Origin: UBA4644 sp034933145
GTDB lineage: Bacteria > Bacillota > Clostridia > Oscillospirales > Butyricicoccaceae
NCBI GenBank assembly: GCA_034933145.1
Contig: JAYFOA010000058.1
Coordinates: forward strand, 1 to 15,654
Direction: 5' to 3'
DNA: 15,654 nucleotides
Within the stretch, counting starts at the first letter, position 1. Each line of letters opens with the position of its first letter. Below are positions 11,000 to 15,654 of this stretch, piece after piece. A program made the translations under genes and the position numbers. The notes beneath the pieces were generated by a model. The model made no database searches. It was not told where the DNA came from and was given only the letters and a program-made list of their open reading frames with translations.

Positions 11000-12471
11000 A
11001 AGATGATGCAGATCAGACCACCGCTACCCTCGTTGATAATACGCTCCAGCGTCTCCTGAAGCTTGCAGCGGGCGTCTTCCGGCATCTTATACAATTTCTG
11101 AATCAGCCCCTCATTGACCAACTCGCTGAGCGATTTCCCGAAAATGTTGCTCTGCCAGAGCCTCTCAGGTGAATCTTCGAACTCACTCATCAGATAGTTG
11201 ACCAACTCCTCCGATTGACGCTCCGACCCGACGATGGGGCAAATCTCGGTCTCCACATTCGTCAGAATCATATGAATCGACGGAGCAGAGGCCTGCAACC
11301 GTACGCCGTAGCGCCCACCTTGCTTGACAATCTCCGGCTGCTCCAGATGCATTTCACCGATGGTTGGCATGACAATGCCATATCCGGTAGCCCGTACCTG
11401 CTCCAGCGCGCCGGCCAGCCGGTCGTACTCCCGCTTGACCCGTGCCATCTCACACAGCATAGGCAGCAGCTCGCCTTCGCTGGTAACCGTCATACCCGAC
11501 TGCTCGGACAGCATCTGATAGAACAACGCTCGCGGCAGCGTCAGCATAGCCCGTACGCGGCCCATACCCAGTTCCAGCGCCTGCAGCGCTGCGCTTTCGA
11601 TCGGCTCGTTTCCGGAAAGCGCGGTCACTGCAGTACGTGCATCCCGCATCCGACGGATATCACCACAAGCGGCGCAGACTTTCTGATATACCGTATCGCG
11701 GAGCAGACTTCCGGCAGGCATAGCTGAAAGCCATTCCGGAACTGTAAAGTAATATTCCTTTACCGGGAATTCGTAGAGTACAGTGGACAAAATTCCCTCC
11801 AGCTCGACTGCCTGCAGCGTCTGGCAGTTGGCTGCGACGCAGGAGACGCCATATTTCTGCTCCAGTTTTGCACGCAGCTCTTGTGTCGTCTGGGCCTGTG
11901 GGATGGCGCTGTTGAGAACGATACAGAAGGGCTTGTTAATCTCCTGTAGCTCACGAACAATCCGCTCCTCCGCCGGCACATAGGCGGCGCGCTCCAGCTC
12001 GCCAATGGTGCCATCGGTCGTAACCACCAACCCAATGGTCGAATGATCAGTAATTACCTTCCTTGTGCCGATCTCGGCGGCCTCTGCCAGCGGGATTTCA
12101 TAATCAAACCAGGGAGTCGTTACCATTCGAGGCGCGTCATTTTCATACTGGCCGATGGCGCCATCTACCATATAACCGACGCAGTCCACCAGGCGGACAT
12201 TGAAGCCGGCATCACCGTCCAGCGTTAGGTGAACGGCCTCCTCCGGCACGAATTTCGGCTCGGCTGTCATGATGGTCCGGCCGGAGCCGCATTGAGGCAG
12301 TTCGTCACGTGCCCGCTCTTTTACATACATATCGGAGATGTTCGGAAGCACCAGCGTCTCCATAAAGCTCTTGATAAAAGTAGATTTACCTGTGCGTACC
12401 GGTCCGACGACGCCAATGTAGATATTCCCGCCCGTACGGGTGGCAATGGATTCATAAAGATTCTGTTCCAT
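10996..12471 (-). CDS. spoIVA: SpoIVA, spore coat/cortex morphogenetic ATPase
   Basis: 491 residues, essentially the 492 of Bacillus SpoIVA. ATG 12471 is preferred over an upstream ATG (12492) because GGAAGGAGG lies six bases before it. N-terminal P-loop GPVRTGKST (23-31) in the TRAFAC-type GTPase fold that hydrolyses ATP, then the SIMIBI-like segments LVDCVGYMVDGA and DHSTIGLVVTTDG. The C-terminal tail GGLICIIL is the conserved end that anchors the protein to the forespore membrane with SpoVM. It polymerises on the forespore surface as the basement layer of the coat and is needed for cortex formation. Next to its probable partner SipL-like protein (17 bases between them), with one mother-cell promoter likely for both. 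Confidence 0.95.
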   Translation of the reverse strand: MEQNLYESIATRTGGNIYIGVVGPVRTGKSTFIKSFMETLVLPNISDMYVKERARDELPQCGSGRTIMTAEPKFVPEEAVHLTLDGDAGFNVRLVDCVGYMVDGAIGQYENDAPRMVTTPWFDYEIPLAEAAEIGTRKVITDHSTIGLVVTTDGTIGELERAAYVPAEERIVRELQEINKPFCIVLNSAIPQAQTTQELRAKLEQKYGVSCVAANCQTLQAVELEGILSTVLYEFPVKEYYFTVPEWLSAMPAGSLLRDTVYQKVCAACGDIRRMRDARTAVTALSGNEPIESAALQALELGMGRVRAMLTLPRALFYQMLSEQSGMTVTSEGELLPMLCEMARVKREYDRLAGALEQVRATGYGIVMPTIGEMHLEQPEIVKQGGRYGVRLQASAPSIHMILTNVETEICPIVGSERQSEELVNYLMSEFEDSPERLWQSNIFGKSLSELVNEGLIQKLYKMPEDARCKLQETLERIINEGSGGLICIIL

Positions 12472-12488
12472 GGTGTTCCTCCTTCCGT

Positions 12489-13994
12489 TCATCGGGCGAA
12501 GGGGACGATGATGAGCTGTCCTGGTGTCACCGCGGCGTCAGACGCCAGCTTGTTGGCTTCCCGCAGCATGGTGGGCGGTACGCCGTATTGTTTTGAAATG
12601 CTCCAGACGGTCTCCTCTGTTCCCGCAGCGCGCAAAAGCAGCGTTCCCGGCGCCGGCCGTTCACGTGGATGGGTTTTATCTACCCGGCAGGCAGTCACCT
12701 GCGTCATTGCGCAGGGTTTTCGCACCGTATATTCTGCAACGGCGGTAAATTCCACACAAAGGCTCTTATCCTCCGGCGTAACCCGTACCCCTTCCGCCCG
12801 CGGGGAACAGCAGCAGCAAGCTTCTCCCTCCATCTGCTGATCGATACGGCGGCATACGGTCCGTAAATCACCGTCGGAGGTCCGGCAGAGGATACGGAAC
12901 CAGAAATAGCACAGAGCGCCGCCATCCGGCAGGCATTCTCCCCGGGCACACCAAGACCAATCACAGATCTGCTCCGGTTGGAACGGACACTCAACTGTTT
13001 CTCGGGCAGCGGCGCGATATTCGGTTTTGTCGGGTTTGCACTCTACAGCGATGGCCGTTATCTCACGTTCAGAGGTGCAGCAGGTGCTGAACAGGTCGAC
13101 CACAGCTTCCAGCCGCCGCTCCCGATAGATCTTTGCCATCATTGTGCCGCTCATTGCGCAGGTAAGCTGTGGCGATCCCTCCGACATCGTCAATCGGCAG
13201 TCAAGCGCGGTGGTGGTAAAACTCAGCTCCACCGCATCGCCTGGTTCGCTCCGATCACATTCCATCATTTGTGAAAACGGCAGGCTATAGTTGCAGCTTC
13301 CGGCATACATGCCGGTCTCTGTAACGGTGACAGCTTTTAGCTCTGCGACACCTCGTATCATCAGCTTATTCGTCATCACCTTGATCTCTTCACTGTGCCA
13401 TTCCACGGCGGTATAGGCCAGCATTGTTCCTTTGGCTGCATCTCCGTGAAGATGCAGATCCTCGGCAAAATTCAGCGGTTTTTCCGCTACCGCAGCCAGC
13501 AGCGTATAGGTTTCTCCCGCCTTGCGGTACTCAATTCCCTCATCAGCCGCACTGACGATTTCTTCGGTCAGTTCAAAATTGTTATCTTGCCAGACGATCA
13601 CTTCCTCGGAGATTGTCACACGCAGCGACAGCTTACGTGGGTTCAATACCACCGCGGTTGCGGTTGCTGCCTCCATTCGCACCTGAGCCATACAACGATC
13701 CGTACATCCCTTGGCCTCGCAGGCATGCTTTACCGGAATGCTGCCGTGCAGCATGCAGACGCGCTCTTCTTCTGCCATGTAAAGCACCGTCACCTCTGCG
13801 CTGCCCATTAGCTCCACGCGATCCTGGCGAAGCGCCTTTTCCTGCAGCGTACAGACGGCTGTCGCCGAAATGATGGTGAATACATCGGGGCTGACATCCG
13901 GCACGATCATATCCATGCTTTCTTCCCGCTGCTGCGAGACCTGCGCCAGAGTGAGCCAGCCGCTTTGCGCTCGTTTCATCAGTTCCAAAGCCAT
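12489..13994 (-). CDS. SPOCS/DUF3794 + LysM protein, SipL-like
   Basis: 501 residues. N-terminal and middle parts hold repeated DUF3794/SPOCS-like stretches (for example QREESMDMIVPDVSPDVFTI, and later VSAADEGIEY...), and the C-terminal 50 residues (about 452-501: AAGTEETVWSISKQYGVPPT, then MLREANKL... TPGQLIIVPFAR) form one LysM domain. This SPOCS-then-LysM plan is that of SipL in Clostridioides difficile, which binds SpoIVA through LysM for coat assembly, and is analogous to Bacillus SpoVID. Being directly upstream of spoIVA in the same unit strengthens the call. Cys-rich segments near the C-terminus (GEACCCCSP) are unusual and may crosslink. ATG 13994 follows AAAGGAAGGA. Confidence 0.85.
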   Translation of the reverse strand: MALELMKRAQSGWLTLAQVSQQREESMDMIVPDVSPDVFTIISATAVCTLQEKALRQDRVELMGSAEVTVLYMAEEERVCMLHGSIPVKHACEAKGCTDRCMAQVRMEAATATAVVLNPRKLSLRVTISEEVIVWQDNNFELTEEIVSAADEGIEYRKAGETYTLLAAVAEKPLNFAEDLHLHGDAAKGTMLAYTAVEWHSEEIKVMTNKLMIRGVAELKAVTVTETGMYAGSCNYSLPFSQMMECDRSEPGDAVELSFTTTALDCRLTMSEGSPQLTCAMSGTMMAKIYRERRLEAVVDLFSTCCTSEREITAIAVECKPDKTEYRAAARETVECPFQPEQICDWSWCARGECLPDGGALCYFWFRILCRTSDGDLRTVCRRIDQQMEGEACCCCSPRAEGVRVTPEDKSLCVEFTAVAEYTVRKPCAMTQVTACRVDKTHPRERPAPGTLLLRAAGTEETVWSISKQYGVPPTMLREANKLASDAAVTPGQLIIVPFAR

Positions 13995-14242
13995 TCCTTC
14001 CTTTCTGTCACAGTTTCTCGATGTATGTGTATGGACGAGGCTCCGGATTTATGCTCTGCGCTGACGTCAAAAAGCGCTGTCTTTCTATTCTGTCGGGGTT
14101 TTGGAATCTCTGCTTTTCATTGCTTCAAAAGAGGAGTCTTTTCACATGAGGCAGAAACATGGCACTTTCCTTCTTCTTCCCTTCGGAACGCCGGAAAAAG
14201 TTTATACATAAGATGGCATAACGCAAAAAAGGAGTGGTATGC
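13995..14242. other. Divergent intergenic region sipL / ZIP transporter
   Basis: 248 bases with no gene I can support. It must hold the promoters of both directions. On the minus side a sigmaE-like promoter is visible (14025-14054). Toward the transporter there are AT-rich words such as TTTATACATAAG (14197-14208) near the expected start but no convincing -35 partner. Confidence 0.5.
14025..14054 (-). promoter_or_regulatory. SigmaE-like mother-cell promoter of the sipL-spoIVA operon
   Basis: Minus strand: GCATAAATC (14054-14046), 12-base spacer, CATACACAT (14033-14025). The -10 fits the sigmaE type CATACA-x-T, and the -35 the looser ATA core. The start would be near 14017, about 23 bases before ATG 13994. 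SpoIVA and its partners are sigmaE-controlled in Bacillus and C. difficile, which fits. Confidence 0.5.
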
Positions 14243-15028
14243 TTGGCTTGGTTTGCCTCCCTGAATCCGGTGTGTCAAGGGTTTTTGGCGACGCTTTTTA
14301 CTTATGCGGTTACCGCACTTGGTGCGCTTCCCGTCTTTTTCTTCCGTACCGTCAATCAAAAAATTTTAGACATGATGATGGGCTTTGCCGCAGGCGTCAT
14401 GATAGCCGCCTCCTTCTGGTCGCTTCTCTCCCCTGCAATCAAGCTTGCCGGAGAAATGGGAAAAAATGCCTGGCTGACTGCCGCGGTTGGATTCATGTTA
14501 GGCGGTGCCTTTGTCATCTGCAGCGACCCCTTCCTCTCCCGGTTGGAACACGTACGCCAGAATGGCCGCCTGAAGCGTTCCATTTTAATAATGACCGCAA
14601 TAACGTTGGACAACATTCCGGAAGGCATGGCCGTGGGAATTGCCTTCGGCAGCGCCGCACAAAATATTGGCGGTGCTACTCTACCCGGTGCGATGATGCT
14701 GGCCCTTGGAATCGGGCTTCAGAATTTTCCTGAAGGTGTGTGCGTTGCGATGCCGCTGCGCCGTGACGGTGCATCCCGGCTGCGCAGTTTTATGGTCGGG
14801 CAGGCTTCCGGTTTAGTCGAGCCGATAGCGGGGGTTCTCGGGGCCCTGCTGACGGTGCGCATGAGATCCATTTTGCCGCTTGCTTTGACTTTCTCAGCTG
14901 GCGCTATGATCGCTGTCGTTTGCTCCGAGCTGATTCCTGAATCCTTCCGGGATAGTAAGCTGCTGGCTTCCGTTGGCGTGTTGCTGGGATTCACAGTCAT
15001 GATGGTACTTGCATTAGCGCTGGGATGA
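14243..15028 (+). CDS. ZIP-family divalent metal transporter
   Basis: 261 residues starting at TTG 14243, eight bases after AAAGGAG (14228-14234); GTG 14234 lies inside that ribosome site and ATG 14239 is in the wrong frame. About eight membrane helices. The ZIP metal-site motifs are TLDNIPEGMAVGIAFG (121-136) and ALGIGLQNFPEGVCVAMPL (154-172), with E127 and E164 as metal ligands. Asp stands at the usual His before N-x-PEG (LDNIPEG), a change that may shift metal choice. Imports Zn, Mn or Fe, likely constitutively. It ends before a strong terminator. The gene is transcribed away from the sporulation operon and is probably not part of it. Confidence 0.88.
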   Translation: MAWFASLNPVCQGFLATLFTYAVTALGALPVFFFRTVNQKILDMMMGFAAGVMIAASFWSLLSPAIKLAGEMGKNAWLTAAVGFMLGGAFVICSDPFLSRLEHVRQNGRLKRSILIMTAITLDNIPEGMAVGIAFGSAAQNIGGATLPGAMMLALGIGLQNFPEGVCVAMPLRRDGASRLRSFMVGQASGLVEPIAGVLGALLTVRMRSILPLALTFSAGAMIAVVCSELIPESFRDSKLLASVGVLLGFTVMMVLALALG

Positions 15029-15046
15029 TATATCGCAGGGAGACAT

Positions 15047-15083
15047 AAAAAAACCGCCTTCCCATTGTGGAAGGCGGTTTTTT
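15047..15083. terminator. Bidirectional intrinsic terminator
   Basis: CCGCCTTCC (15054-15062), six-base loop, GGAAGGCGG (15069-15077), with AAAAAAA on the left and TTTTTT on the right, so it terminates both the ZIP gene and the ABC ATPase gene that converge here. Confidence 0.95.
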
Positions 15084-15092
15084 GACAAAAAC

Positions 15093-15654
15093 TTAGTCGC
15101 AGAGGAAGCAGGATACGAAGTGATTCGGAGCAATCTCTTTCAGCTGCGGCTCTTCGCAGCGGCAACGGTCGAACGCCTGATTGCAGCGGTTGGCGAACCG
15201 GCAAATCGGCTTCGGCTCAATTGGGGAGGTGATTTCGCCCTTCAGCAAAACCCGTTCCGTCTTTTTATGGATATTGGGGATCGGGATCGCCGAGAGCAAC
15301 GCCTGCGTATACGGATGGGTCGGATGTGCAAAAAGTTCCTCGGCGGGAGCCTTTTCGATCAGCTTGCCCAGGTACATAACGGCAATGTCGTCGGAGAAGT
15401 GGTTGACCACGGAAAGGTCATGGGTGATGAACATATAGGTCAGGCCCATATTTTCCTGCAGCTCTTTCAGCAGGTTGAGGATCTGTGCCTGAATGGAAAC
15501 GTCTAAAGCGGACACCGGCTCATCGCAAACGATGAACTTCGGGCTAAGCGACAGCGCACGGGCAATGCCGATACGCTGACGACGGCCGCCGTCCAATTCG
15601 TGCGGATAAACATTCATCAGACGCTGCGCCAGACCAACAGTCTCCATCAGCTCC
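15093..15654 (-). CDS. oppF: Peptide ABC transporter ATPase, OppF/DppF type (partial, N-terminus missing)
   Basis: The last 186 or so residues; the frame runs off the right edge of the window. Visible in order: the signature region YPHELDGGRRQRIGIARALS (where S of the usual SGGQ is D and Q is R), Walker B FIVCDEPVSALDVS, D-loop, switch His in MFITHDLSVV, then the C-terminal oligopeptide-transporter domain (HPTHPYTQALLSAIP, CRFANRCNQAFDRCRCEEP). The Cys cluster is typical of the OppF/DppF family. It drives uptake of di- or oligopeptides with an OppD partner and membrane subunits, presumably just outside the window. Stop TAA at 15093 is close to the terminator. Confidence 0.92.
   Translation of the reverse strand, partial: ELMETVGLAQRLMNVYPHELDGGRRQRIGIARALSLSPKFIVCDEPVSALDVSIQAQILNLLKELQENMGLTYMFITHDLSVVNHFSDDIAVMYLGKLIEKAPAEELFAHPTHPYTQALLSAIPIPNIHKKTERVLLKGEITSPIEPKPICRFANRCNQAFDRCRCEEPQLKEIAPNHFVSCFLCD

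Noticed and set aside
10384..11172. 262-residue plus-strand frame opposite the SpoIVF-like and spoIVA genes
   Set aside because: A shadow of GC-rich minus-strand genes whose products are clearly recognisable; the frame is Arg/Pro/Ser-rich without motifs.
1..15654. CRISPR arrays, tRNA or rRNA genes, classical riboswitches
   Set aside because: No regularly spaced repeats, no cloverleaf or rRNA-like sequence was seen on either strand.

Overview
The window joins two very different pieces of DNA. The right half (about 7.58-15.65 kb) is GC-rich chromosome of an endospore-forming, Gram-positive Clostridia-type bacterium, probably related to the Oscillospiraceae/Ruminococcaceae. This is shown by spoIVA, a SipL-like SPOCS/LysM protein, a SpoIVFB-like M50 protease and the paired radical-SAM proteins of the TIGR03960/TIGR03936 type. 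The left part (1 to about 7.35 kb) is clearly more AT-rich and is an integrated filamentous-phage (inovirus-like) element. Its left end lies outside the window.

Prophage layout. 1-780 (+): the C-terminal end of an unidentified gene (position suggests replication, not proven), a Cys-rich small membrane protein, a membrane-anchored DUF6440-like protein and a 26-residue membrane peptide. 870-1310 (-): two small membrane proteins with their own sigmaA-type promoter. 1358-4065 (+): the virion block, made of a 472-residue secreted adsorption (pIII-like) candidate, five consecutive one-helix membrane proteins (minor-coat or assembly candidates), and two tandem paralogous major-coat candidates, closed by a strong terminator. 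The first coat copy carries an apparent one-base deletion right after its start codon. 4134-5013 (+): a Zot/pI-type assembly ATPase and a zinc-ribbon protein. 5031-5980 (-): a 40-residue membrane peptide that is its own transcription unit, then a three-gene operon of unknown genes. 5981-6337: a gene-free region rich in inverted repeats with divergent promoter candidates, a candidate origin/packaging region. 6338-7348 (+): an IS30-family DDE transposase with an intact triad. It is the only recombinase visible in the window, so it is the likely integration enzyme.

Chromosomal layout. All on the minus strand and closely packed, in transcription order: sipL-like (13994-12489), spoIVA (12471-10996), a small SpoIVFA-like membrane protein (10999-10679), an M50 site-2 protease (10677-10087), a B12-binding-like radical SAM protein (10052-8220) and its DUF2344 partner (8227-7577). 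This looks like a sporulation (mother-cell) operon running into the radical SAM pair; the prophage sits just downstream of the pair. To the right are a ZIP-type metal transporter (+), a bidirectional terminator and the 3' part of an OppF/DppF-type ABC ATPase (-).

The main novelty candidates are the transposase-carrying inovirus of a spore former, its frameshifted tandem coat gene, its reverse-strand accessory genes, and the autonomous small hydrophobic peptide transcript. Assignments inside the prophage rest on gene order, size, membrane segments and the Zot and IS30 motifs; most small proteins have no family I recognise.
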